Below, one piece after another: positions 54,409-64,000 of a stretch of DNA of 64,000 bases; within the stretch, counting starts at the first letter, position 1; every line of letters starts with the position of its first letter. This DNA comes from Thalassia testudinum. Taxonomy: Eukaryota > Streptophyta > Magnoliopsida > Alismatales > Hydrocharitaceae. A program made the position numbers and the translations under genes. The notes below the pieces were generated by a model that ran no database searches, was not told the DNA's origin, and saw nothing but the letters and a program-made list of their open reading frames with translations. Location of the stretch: contig JAZHRO010000062.1 of NCBI GenBank assembly GCA_037157565.1, forward strand, positions 124,001-188,000, written 5' to 3'.

Positions 54409-55475
54409 ATAGTGAACATCACAGTAGGAGAGTAAATCAAGTGTGGCTGACTTATGATAGAACATACTAAGATCAACAATGTTTTGAAGGTACCTAAGTA
54501 TGTGTTTTAAGGAATTATGGTGTTAGTCCTTAAGATTTACTTGAAACCTAGCACATAAGTAGGTGCTAAACAGAATGCCTGGTCTACTGGAAGTTAAGTA
54601 AAGACCCTATCATACTTCTGTGCAACTTCTAATCTACACACTTACCTGACTCATCATCTTTAAGTTGTGTAGTTGTTGCCATTAGTGTTATCCACGCCAA
54701 ATTTCTTCAAGATTTCCTTCGTGAACTTGGTTTGCCAAATGAAGATGCCATCCTTTAGCTGATTAATCTGCAACCCTAGGAAGAACTTCAATTCTCCCAT
54801 CAGGCTCATCTCGAATTGACCTGACATAACTTTTGCAAACTCTTGGCATAGAAGATCATTAGTAGCACCAAAGATTATGTCATCAACATAAATCTAAGTT
54901 AAAATTAATTCATTGTCCTTTCTTTTGGTGAATAGAGTTAGATCAGCTTGTCCAATTTTAAATTCATTATCTAGCAGGTTGTTTCTTAGTCTTTCATACC
55001 AAGCTTTAGAAGCTTGTTTTAATCCATATAAGGCTTTATTTAATTTAAAAACATGATCAGCGTTGTCTGAGTTTTCAAAGCCAAGTGGTTGCCTTACATA
55101 GACCTCCTCTTTAATGAATCCATTTAGAAATACACTCTTGACGTCTATTTGGAATAACTTAAATCCCATATGGGAAACACAAGTTAGCAACATCCACATG
55201 GATTCTAGTCTAGCCACAGATGCATAGGTCTCGTTAAAATCAATTCCTTCTTCCTAATTGTAACCTTGAGCCACAAGTCTAGCTTTGTTTCTTACAACCC
55301 TACCTGATTCATCAAGCTTACTTTTAAAGACCCACTTTGTTCCAATCACAAATTGTGATTCTAATCTAGGAGCTAACTTCCAAACATTGTTTCTTTTAAA
55401 CTGATTCAATTCCTCTTGCATTGCTACAATCCAACAGTCATCAGTGAATGCTTCTTTTACAGTTTTAGGTTCTAA
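54409..55475 (-). pseudogene. pol: E6 copia reverse transcriptase
   Basis: In one frame: WIVAMQEELNQFKRNNVWKL, KWVFKSKLDESGRVVRNKAR, LVAQGYN (then a stop where QEEG is usual), NETYASVARLES, FQIDVKSVFLNG, KALYGLKQASKAW and IYVDD with DIIFGATN (near 54890-54850). A TAG sits directly before IYVDD (54892). LFFLGLQINQ-type and KEILKKFGVD motifs follow. The last part near 54600-54420 is degraded and joins the LTR E' boundary. Catalytic aspartates are present. Confidence 0.88.
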
Positions 55476-56170
55476 CTAGGATACAAATACACTAAGTGCA
55501 AGATTGTTTAAGGAAGATCTAGTTTGAACTCCTTTTGTAACTTCACCAATCACAAGATCCTTAGGATGGCCTGTTGAGTAGGTTAGATCTTTAAGTAAGT
55601 CACTAGCAATGGTTTCCTTAGGGATATTTGAGGGATCCTCTAAAATTTGATCATCATCTCTAGTTGGTGTTTTTTCTTTTTGATCTGATTCATCAAAGGA
55701 GACATGCAAAGTTTCTTCAACCATCAAACTCTTCCTATTATAAACTCTATAGGCTTTGCTTCGAGAAGAGTATCCTAAGAATATTCTTTCATCACTTTTA
55801 GCATTAAACTCATGCAGGTTTTCTTTTGTATTCAAGATAAAGCATTTACATCTAAAGACTCTGAGGTAGGAAATTTTAGGTGTCCTATCATAGTAAAGCT
55901 CAAAGGGAGTTTTCTTAAAGATTGGTCTGATAGAGGCTCTATTCTGTATGTAGCAAGTAGTGCTTACTGCCTTAGCCCAAATATACTAAAGTAGCTTTGA
56001 CTCACATTGTACTGAGCGGACACGCTCTTACAAGGTTTTATTCTTTCTCTCTACTTCATCATTTTGAGCTGCTCTAGGAAAGGCAAATTCTTGTTTTATC
56101 TCGCAAGTTGAGCAGAAATCTTGGAAGTTTTGCAAAAACATAAGTTCACAAGAGAATGATTTTTGCAAAA
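55476..56170 (-). pseudogene. pol: E6 copia integrase C-terminal half
   Basis: It begins with FLQNFQDFC and IKQEFAFPRAAQN (for SAPRTPQQN), then VERKNKTL followed by a stop, YIQNRASIRPIFKKTPFELY and the open stretch from 55835 (SDERIFLGYSSRSKAYRVYN, VEETLHVSFDES). This is the end of a Ty1/copia integrase and its acidic linker to RT. The catalytic Asp residues lie upstream and are missing; the Glu of NDEVERKN is present. Confidence 0.82.
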
Positions 56171-56779
56171 AATGAAAACTTATGTTTGTTATCTTATTGA
56201 GGTTTCGTACAAAATTCTAGACTCAATAAAGATAAATTACTCTTTAAGTCCTCTTTGTCCCATGACATGTTAGAAAAATGTTGATGAGGATGCATCCATG
56301 ATTTAATTTGACTTAACCTGTAATGGTTAGTCCTCAATAAAAACATAATTTTTTTATATCAAAACAAGGGTATGAACATTCTCGTCTTTTTTTATGATAA
56401 CAAAATTATAATTAAGTATGCATGAGTATGAGAATGCGTGATCAAGTTTTTCTCCCCCTTTGTTATTAACAAAAAGTTTTAAGAAATATAATTGACAAGT
56501 AAATGTTGCTCCCCCTTATTGAAATTTTCATGCAATTTATGACATGCTGCTATTCAACTGATAGAATTACAAGCAAGCTAGATAAAGATATCACATGTTC
56601 AATAAGAAAGATAGGCAACATGATTTCCAGATTCTGATAAGCAAGATATCTCAAATGAAAATACTACAGAGCTTACATATCACATAAACAGTACTACAAA
56701 GAAAGATAAATATGAAATTCCACAATTCAAAGATAGAAATGAAATATAATGTACTACATGCCAAAATAAGTAATAAAAT
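56171..56779 (-). other. SIRE-type 3' region with purine-rich GGGGGAG words
   Basis: A/T-rich sequence between the copia integrase fragment and the extra ORF. On the minus strand AAGGGGGAGCAAC and AAAGGGGGAGAAAAAC occur at about 56508-56520 and 56450-56464. Such words follow the coding region in SIRE-type elements. A short inverted pair (TTTTGCAAAAACATAAGTT and its partner) spans 56130-56190 at the integrase break. No ORF is supported. Confidence 0.5.
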
Positions 56780-58135
56780 CTAGAAGAAACTAAGGATGGT
56801 CTCGATATCCAATGGAAACTCCACATCAATATCGAAGACATCCAGAGAGAATGGAGGCGTGTTGGTGCTGGGTTCTGCAGTGGAGGTGAAGCATCGTCTG
56901 TATCCCGAAATCGGAGAGATCTGAAGGTTAGTAGATCTACGGGACAACTGCACTAAAGGACCAGTGTGTTGTGTTTGTCTGGAGGAGGAGGGTGCTGAAG
57001 TACTTGAAGGAGGAGGAGCTGCTGATGAACATTGGCCTCGGGAGGGTCTCTGGTCACGGACAGTGAGCAAGTGGATTTACTCTCCAAGTTGATCCAAAAA
57101 CTGACCCTGCCTACTCAGGTAGGTAGAAACTTGAGTGTCGTGCTCTATCATCTTCACTCCTATCTCTCTTTGGCAATGCATCATGAGAGAGATGCCGTCT
57201 TTCACATCCTGAACTCCCAAGGTGTCATGTCTGGTAAACTGCCTATCAAGGTAGGGCCACTTCGTGTCGTAGAACAAAGGAGAGGGTCTAACAAGATGCG
57301 AGTAGTAAGCATCAAAATTATTGGTAGGGAGTGTAAGGAGGTGGAGCAGAGGAAGGACCAACCTAAGAAGGAGGAGGCTGAGAAGAGGAAGTTGCTATCT
57401 AAGGAGGATCTTGACGAGACTAATGCTCTTGTTCCATTTGTAATATGTAAGCTCTCCAAAAATGGAAACACGAGAGATGAAATGGTTATGATTAATGTCC
57501 ATGGGGTCATTAAAATGCTGGAAGATATGGGAGAAAAGAGTGCCAAAAGGGAAGACGCTAGTGGATTTCCTCTCCATGAAGGTGAGGATGAAGTGGTTCC
57601 AATTAATTGCCCTATTGGTCATGAAGGAGTATGGAGCCATAAGCATGGGGCCCGGATAGTTCTTGAAAGAAGTAGATTTAGACATGAAGTTCCAAAGGAA
57701 GAAGCGATTAAGGAACCACAGAAGAGGATGAAAATACAACGACTTGGTGGGCTTGCCCAAGTCGAAAGATTTGGGAGTCATCAACATCTCCCTAATAACC
57801 TCAAAAGCGATGTCATGATGCAACTCAAGGTAGGTAGGACCAGAGGAGGGACAACCAAGGATCTCAGATAAGACATCAACATTGACGAGAACCTCAATAC
57901 TGTAGACATTGGACGTCAATTGGATATCAAAACCTTCACCCATGTTGCAAAGATTGCAATAGAAAAGGTGACAAGTCGTAGTGTCTATGCCCTTGATGCG
58001 ACTACCCCTAGCACCAGCATAAAAAGTTCGCTTGAAGAGGTGACCTATCCTCTGATAAATAAGTTGGTCTCTAAGATCCAGAAAGATGCACTTGAAGTAG
58101 TCAAGGTCGATGGTCGACCAACATGAGGTGAAAGG
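56780..58135 (-). pseudogene. SIRE-type extra ORF (putative plant transposon protein / env-position)
   Basis: The minus strand reads as protein in two or three joined frames: 58135-57395, 57361-57077 and 57070-56780. It includes DYFKCIFLDLRDQLIYQ, KRTFYAGARGSRIKGID, LSEILGCPSSGP, FLNRFFLWNFMSKS, NRAINWNHFILTFM and FPFGTLFSHIFQHFN. The block order resembles the plant-specific domain (Transposase_32-like) found after pol in SIRE/Maximus elements. The last part is Ser/Pro-rich. Its upstream end is cut at the A'-type LTR. It need not belong to E6, since it lies 5' of that integrase. Confidence 0.6.
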
Positions 58136-58156
58136 CGAGAGTAATGAGAAAAGTTG

Positions 58157-60032
58157 TGATGTGTGATTAGTGAAATTTCGTACGATAAAAGGTTGAGTTT
58201 GAAACCATCATTGTAGTTAGATAAAATTTATCCACTATCAGATAAAATTTATAATCAAAACTCTGGTGAGTCCCGGGTCAAACACGAGGAGGTGAACATT
58301 TGATTAAAAATCACGTTTATAATTATTATCATGAAGTAGATTAGTTGGTCGAATTAGATCTACACTAGCTATTCTACTTAAAGAATAAACAATAGAAAAA
58401 AGAGAGAATAATACAAAGAAAGAGAAAATAGGGAGAGAATGAACAAGTATTTCATAACCATAGCATTTGTCTATTACATCCACTTGCTACACTAGAAAGC
58501 TAGAAATCTACACTAAAAAGCGCTAAAAAGAGGGATGAAAAAATCCTCCTCGTCGGCTGCTTGGAGGATGAGCAGCATTGATGGAGTGCTCGAACGATGG
58601 GGATGAGCAGTTGGACGAGGGAGAACGGAGCTGAAGGATGGAGGATGGAACAAGGCAGCGTCGCAGCGGGATCTGCTTCCCACATGGTGGTGAAAAGACA
58701 ACCACAGGATGCTCCACAAAGGGGGTGAGAAGATAGAAAATTATTTTACTCTAGCTCCAATGGAGCTTCCCAAGTATGGGACTAGCTCGTAGAGCTCTGG
58801 AGGGGGTGAGAGAAGAAGATAAGGGATGGTAAAATGAGTGGTAGGGGTGCCTTTTTTATAGGTGTACAAATTGAGGGCAAAAGGGTCTTTTAAGGCCTTA
58901 AACATAAATGTAGGGCCTTTAGTGACGTTTATGCATGTCGCTAAAGGCCCATGTCACTGAAGCACACGTGTGTTCTTGGCCGTGAGATGGAGATTGGAGC
59001 ATCCACATGTGGCCATGTCGACGACTCTTCTCCTTCAGTTGTTGAGGCGCGCTACCAAGCGTAGCAACACGTGGCGTCACGAGAGCCCTCAGATCGCGCA
59101 TCCACGGCCGAGAATCACCTGCGACCGCTCCTCACAAAACACACGAAGTGCATCTGATGGAGCGTTATTGGCTGCGTATAGATCCTCGCTCATCTATGGT
59201 ACCAGGTCTCTGCCTCCATCGTCAGTCATCACCAATCGAATGGGCGAATTTCATCTCACCCGCGCGCGTGGTTGATTTGAGATGCAGTGCACTACAAACG
59301 TGTGGCACTCTCTTCACATAAAGCGCTCACCCGCTGTGTTGTGCCTTCAACTTGGTCACATTTGTGTTTTAACGCTCATGCACCCTCAGCCATTGTCTGA
59401 AGATCCAACGGCTGAGATGCGTTGAGCGTTTAACTTCAGCTGATGCCTAGCGGTGGGAAGAGCAACGTGGCTGCACCTCTACCATTGGATCTCGATCCAA
59501 CAGTCGAGATCTGATGGCGTAGGTGAAGGAGGAAGAAGTCGGGTGGATGTGGGCAACTTGGATGGTGCCAGGTGGCGTCATTTGGGCCATCCATCTTCTA
59601 TTGCTCATAGGTGGTGCCACAGATGTCAGATTGGATCGATTTTTGTACCGTTGGGCTGTGATTGTCAATCCAAATCCATTCATGTGGTTGGATTTGTCAT
59701 TTGAGATATGAATTTTACACCACCTTGCCCCTTGACCTCTGATCTCTCTCGAACAACATCTGATATACAGAAATCCGATCAGGGCGATCTCGGAGTCGTT
59801 GAACTCTGATTGTCACCCTGATCAGATCCGTACAATTAGACTTTCAATCCGAGGCCCTCAAATGATATTGCCCTATCCCCTAGCCACAAAAAGGATAAAT
59901 TAACTTATAATTTGTACAAACTAATCTAAATGCATAATGATGCATGTTATGCAGTATTTATAATGCATGATACTTCGATAGACTTAGGAACATGTATAAA
60001 TATGCATTTTAAGCCAATTAGATGTGTGGACA
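58157..60032 (-). repeat. LTR of family A', probably solo
   Basis: It begins TGATGTGTGATTAGTG and is homologous along its length to the E0 LTR (3405-4663) and, inverted, to 63188-64000. TATA-like CTATAAAAAAGG occurs on the minus strand near 58855. It has TTGGATCTCGATCCAA at 59484-59499 and GGTGAGTCCCGGGTCAAAC at 58265-58283. Neither a primer site nor a polypurine tract adjoins it. No clean target duplication was found, and its right end directly abuts LTR F. Confidence 0.7.
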
Positions 60033-60033
60033 T

Positions 60034-61708
60034 TGATAGAGAGATTTCGCTTAATTAAGATAGTTGCAATAGGAATGATATGTCATTATAATCGCGTGGT
60101 GGAAATCTCTCAATCAAAAATTAAATTTAATCTAACCACAGTGAATTAGGTCGTATCCACAGGGAGGAATAATTGCAATAAATTCATGAGTATGTAGCCA
60201 TCATGTTTGCAAAAACATTCGTTAAATCAATTCAATGAATATGTTGCTGTGAATGTAATTTCAATTTCATGAGAAGTGAAGGGATATTTATGTAAATTTC
60301 ATGTTAGAAATCAAGCTCTCAAAATATGTGGATGATGCATGTGTAGTGGCAGAGTGTGTAATTTTTAATTGCATGCAAATCTGAATCCAATTTCAATGTG
60401 AAATGATGTTCATAACAGGAGCCAATCAAATACGCGAAAGGATAAGTGCAATGTCACAATTTTACCATAATAAATTAATAAAAAATAAATGAATAGTAGA
60501 GTTGGCAATGGCATGCATGGTAATTTCTAATATAACCCAAAATAGGGGATTCCTTCCCCTTGATCTTGCGTGAAGAAGAATCAATGGCTGGCCGTGGGAA
60601 GTTCGGAGGAGGTTGGCATTATTGAAGGCTTCGTGTAGGGGGTTGCGCCGAGGAGAACCATGGCTGGAGCTCTCTCTAGCGACGAGGAGGATGGCTGACA
60701 GCAAGGGTTGTTCACACATGCACGTGGACTGTTGTCGGCCTGTCGGAGGGTGCGGTGGTGCTTGTGGGGTCGAGGCGGACGCATTTACGTCAATGGCGTG
60801 AAGATTTTCGACCTGAGGTGGCAGCTGCATTTTCATGGAATTGGGTTCTTTTGCTCGGCAAGGAAGAAGAAGATGGCCGACTACGTGCAAGGGTTGTGGC
60901 GCGCATGGCTGTAGGTGCGCGACAGGTTGCTGTGGGTGCGGATGGCACTGCGCGCGAGGGGGCGGTGATGTTCGATCGATGGAAATGATGGTGTGTGATG
61001 GAAGGAGGTTGAAGGTAGTGTTGGATGGTGTTGGTGGCGGTGATGGGTGGAGAAGATAAAGGAAGAGAAGGAGAAAGAAAAAAAGATGAGAGGGTGGTTG
61101 TGCGTGGGAGGTGATGGAGAGGTCTGCTAAAGGAGTTGGTGAACGATGATGGAGATGAAAGTGGTAACGAAGATGACGGAGTGCAGGCTATCACCATACA
61201 CTCCTTGAACGTGGAGATGAACGGAGTCGAAGCTGTAGTGATTCATAGTGCACGCTAAAACCCACGGTGCCCTCTATTTTCACGGTGGTGTTTGTTCCCC
61301 ACAGGGGGTAGAGATGAAGATAGCCCCCTAGCCATGGCATCTTTTCTTTTATAAATGCTTCCCGTCATTCTGTTTCTTCTACTCGCAATCTTCTCCAACA
61401 ACTTGGCGAAGAGTGGTTGCCGATAGGCTCGGAGAGGTTGTTGTTGCGAGATGCACGGCCGCCTTGGGCCGGCGGTGCATTGAGTTGGTCAGATGAGGCC
61501 AGTGAGAGCTAGCGCACTACTGGCGATGGAGATGATGGTTGGGTTTTGGAAATTTGCACACATAACCCAGCATAAGCATATATGTATGAAGTTTTAACAA
61601 AATATCTTCTAATTAAGATAAACTAACACTTAATTCTAATTGCAATCTAACGAGGAGTGATTTGAATGTACTTAAGCTAATTAAGTGTCCAATAAATTAG
61701 ACTCATCA
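60034..61708 (-). repeat. LTR F: 3' LTR of an Athila-like element
   Basis: It lies between TGATAGAGAGATTTCGC and ..TTAGACTCATCA (1675 bp), with a polypurine tract immediately to its right, so it is the 3' LTR of a minus-strand element. Its U5 end resembles that of LTR E (CCCTGTGGATACGACC; GAGAGATTTCCACCACG on the minus strand). A TATA-like ATTTATAAAAG lies near 61345 on the minus strand. Overlapping G-rich frames at 60460-61200 are not genes. Confidence 0.75.
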
Positions 61709-63187
61709 AATACCCCCATGCCCAAGTTTTGCTAGTCCCTAGCAAAAGTGAAAAATGATGGAAGTGACCAAAATATTTCTTCTTTCCGTATTTCAAAAAT
61801 TAAGAGATCCAGACAAATGTGAAAAAGAAGTGATAGTAGCTTAAGCAATGGATCCAAGTGAAAAATCAACTTACATTTAAAGTTCGTGATTTATCCTTGG
61901 TAAAGATTCTATTAGGATAGGCAACTACTTCTCTTGAGGATAAAACAAAAAATAATATGTGATTTGACCCCAGCTTTTTGGCTTAGGTAGAAGATATCTG
62001 AGTCAAATCGATTCGTATTTGGTGGCTCACACTCATCTGATGCTACATGTAGTCTAGTATTGTAGACTCTAAATCTCTAGACTATCAATCGAGTAACCCT
62101 ATAGAGAGGCTAAAAAAACTATGCTCCCTTTGCATTCCTTTGCACTCACTTTCTTCTCTCTTATATATATATATATTCCCCTTCTGAGATCACACATCTC
62201 ACCAGATTTTGTCCATGTACTCAGTGTGTGGTGGCCTCGCATGGTATTCACACTTCAATTAAAGTCCTAATAACCCTACAACTAAATCAAAAGTCCTCAG
62301 CTAGTATTCGGGCAATCAGAAATACTGAAAAGTAGGTATGGGTCATATTTGGTGGATCGCAATGGGTGTTTTTGTTGACACATGATGAAAAATGACATGA
62401 AGATAAAACTATAAACTTGAACCCTTTTTTCTTTATTTTTTTGAAGATATATATATATATATTTTCTTTTCTCTTCTTTTTTTTCTTTAACTATCAATAC
62501 AAAATGATGCAACTTTTATTAATGAGGCATTATTAGGGAAAATGATGATCAAGAGGATACTGTGTGGCATATTTGGTAAAAATGCCTACTCTCGGCACTA
62601 GGAAGGAATGGATAGGACAAGTTTATTTCTGACCTTTGACACTACTACCCTCCTTCAGCCGAGGACTCTATGAAGGACGGTCAGAACCATCCACCAGAGT
62701 CATAGTTTTATTAGAATTCAATCTCTGTGTATCTACCTTATTTGGTGACTCTCAGGAATTCACACACAATGTTCGCACGCAGGAACAGAGAGCGAAAACT
62801 ATGCCTAACTTTGAGGTATCAACATCTAATTATTCAGAACTCAAGAGTCCTTGCATTGGACTTAGCATACTAATAATCTCTCTACTTTCTTCTCACTAAA
62901 ATTAGGTGGATCTAATAGAAGATAGTTTGCTTGATTCCCTACTAACTGTCCAAGGAATTAACAAACTAAAAATGTTTATTGGTTTTCTTCGAAGATCCAT
63001 TACCCTGTCTATATGCAAGTAAAGTAAATGTATTGAATTTTAAACTTAAGAAACAATTTAAGAAGAAAATTTTCAATGACACCTCCTTGATAAAGATATC
63101 TTGTTAGGGACTAACCAAGTCAGCTCAAGAAAATAAAAGAGATTTTTTTTTGTCTGATTCTAATGCACCTATCCTAAATGCATGTGA
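61709..63187 (-). other. 3' spacer of element F with polypurine tract
   Basis: The minus strand reads TTGCTAGGGACTAGCAAAAC then GGCATGGGGGTATT at 61709-61745, as in E1 and E2. The module seen in those elements is present: TATTTGGTGG-type motifs at 62016, 62346, 62570, 62739 and 62900, and the G/C-rich core at 62771-62820. A short TA microsatellite lies at 62445-62463. No ORF is supported. The spacer ends where an A'-type LTR begins. Confidence 0.72.
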
Positions 63188-64000
63188 TGTGCATACATCT
63201 AAATAGCCAAAAATGTCTATTAATGCATGTTCTTAGTGTCACTTAGCATCATATATTATAAATATTGCACAACATGCATAATCATGCATTTAGGTTAAGT
63301 TGTATAAATTGTATAGTAATTGTCTTCTTTTATGGTCAGGGAAAGGGTAGTTATTAATTGAGGCCTCGGATCAAAGATCCAACCGTACGAATCTGATTAG
63401 GGCGACAATTGGAGTTCAATGACTCCAAGATCACCTTGATCAAACATCCGTAGCACCAGATAGAGACCGAGGAACCCTAAAGATCAAAGGCCAAGATGGT
63501 GCCAATCTACACTTCAGACAATAAATTTGACCACATGGATGGGTTCAAATCGATGATCGCAACCTAATGGTGCAAAAATCGGCTCAATTCGACATCCGTG
63601 GCACCATCTACAACACGCAGAAGATGGACGGCCAAGATGGCACCATGTGGCGCCATCCCAACCGCCCAATCGACCCTCAGGACTGCCACTGCATCTCCAA
63701 AGGGCTTCCAATGCACGATATGGGCCGTTGGATCTTGATCCAACGGCCGCAAGCACGCACGCCTGAAATCACAACTGCGACAAAGTCACCACCACAGCAC
63801 AGCGGTCGAGCATGTTGTGCGAGTGTGCAATGTGCGTTCGACTCCACATCCGCAGTGCGCGGGTGAATAATCATGACCGTGCGATCGGCTGCGGGCAGCG
63901 CGAATCAGCCAATAGCACGTATGCGCAATCTGACGCACACCATGCACGCCCAATCGCACGCGGGCGCGTGGTGAAAGCGTAGACGAAGGCACGCGAGGAG
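63188..64000 (+). repeat. LTR of family A', plus strand, running off the window
   Basis: It starts TGTGCATACATCTAAATAGCC and matches the inverse of 59190-60032 (for example AGGCCTCGGAT, GATCAGGG/GATTAGGGCGACAAT and ACTCCGAGATC/ACTCCAAGATC). It contains a perfect 12-bp-arm inverted repeat at 63723-63748. TATA and U5 lie beyond the edge, so its status as a solo or 5' LTR is unknown. Confidence 0.72.

Larger units (their letters stand above)
50119..56170 (-). mobile_element. E6: SIRE-type Ty1/copia pol fragment, split by solo LTR E'
   Basis: On the minus strand the order is integrase end, RT, RNase H, which is the copia order. The coding parts are 56170-54409 and 50571-50119. Removing 50572-54408 joins them within the RNase H YCDVHY/NYEG region. 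No LTRs of its own are visible, so it is a truncated fragment. Sequence style (QFLGN, SWVSKKQN, ADIFTKPLAKERF) fits the SIRE/Tork branch. Confidence 0.82.

Noticed and set aside
57032..57871. 279-codon open frame on the plus strand
   Set aside because: It is antisense to the SIRE-type extra ORF, whose minus-strand translation has recognisable blocks. The plus translation is charged and unrecognised.
58152..60037. Target duplication for the A'-type LTR
   Set aside because: Left AGTTG and right TTGAT do not match; the right side abuts LTR F.
60462..61197. Overlapping frames of up to 142 codons
   Set aside because: They lie inside LTR F, with no domain and no conserved relative in the other LTRs.
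1..64000. Host genes, tRNA genes and CRISPR arrays
   Set aside because: Every coherent coding stretch is retroelement-derived. The tRNA-Asp-like words are short and in LTR ends, without a tRNA cloverleaf. Repeats are dispersed, not spacer arrays.

Overview
This window is nuclear DNA from a flowering plant with a retrotransposon-rich, probably large genome. I find no convincing host gene, tRNA, rRNA, CRISPR array or bacterial feature. The evidence is Ty3/gypsy elements of the Athila/Tat type (tRNA-Asp-like primer sites, LTRs of about 1.7-2.8 kb, long non-coding leaders and 3' spacers), SIRE-type Ty1/copia fragments with a plant-specific extra ORF, a plant L1-type LINE, and a hAT-like DNA transposon. 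The species cannot be fixed from this sequence. Almost every coding region carries stops or frameshifts.

Layout, left part. E0 (minus strand, 1-4663) is the 5' part of an Athila-like element: protease start, gag, leader, primer site and a truncated 5' LTR. A SIRE-type LTR piece (4664-4978) abuts that LTR, and E1 (plus strand, 4979-40549) begins inside the piece. E1 has a complete 5' LTR, a leader and a decayed ORF of unknown function. E3 (minus, 9700-16575) then interrupts it; E3 itself is split by solo LTR G (13342-15644). After E3 come the end of E1 pol and a spacer.

Middle. E2 (minus, 17306-37994) sits inside the E1 spacer and is the best preserved unit: two LTRs of about 2.15 kb, primer site, leader, gag, protease, RT, RNase H, integrase, spacer and polypurine tract, flanked by AAAGA/AGAGA. 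A 6.75-kb LINE (18997-25749) interrupts its 3' LTR. The LINE endonuclease is in turn split by a 1.7-kb SIRE-type solo LTR with a perfect CTATC duplication. E1 resumes at 37995 and ends in a truncated 3' LTR. Counted through the nest (E0 LTR, SIRE piece, E1, E2, LINE, solo LTR), the order of insertion is six layers deep.

Right part (40550-64000). Shorter remnants follow: an LTR-C-like piece, an acidic ORF and spacer ending in LTR E, a gypsy pol fragment (E4) split by solo LTR C, and a copia pol fragment (E6, minus) split by solo LTR E' (perfect ATAGT duplication) that itself contains a hAT-like element. Then come a SIRE-type extra ORF, an A'-type LTR, the 3' end of another Athila-like element (F), and an A'-type LTR running off the window.

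The main observations are these. (1) LTR ends of four families carry 13-15 nt complementary to the 5' part of tRNA-Asp, the same tRNA whose 3' end fits the primer sites. (2) A perfect 44-bp inverted repeat touches the E2 primer site. (3) A conserved non-coding 3' module is shared by E1, E2 and F, with about five CCACCAAAT-like motifs and a G/C-rich core. (4) E1 carries an unrecognised ORF directly after the leader.
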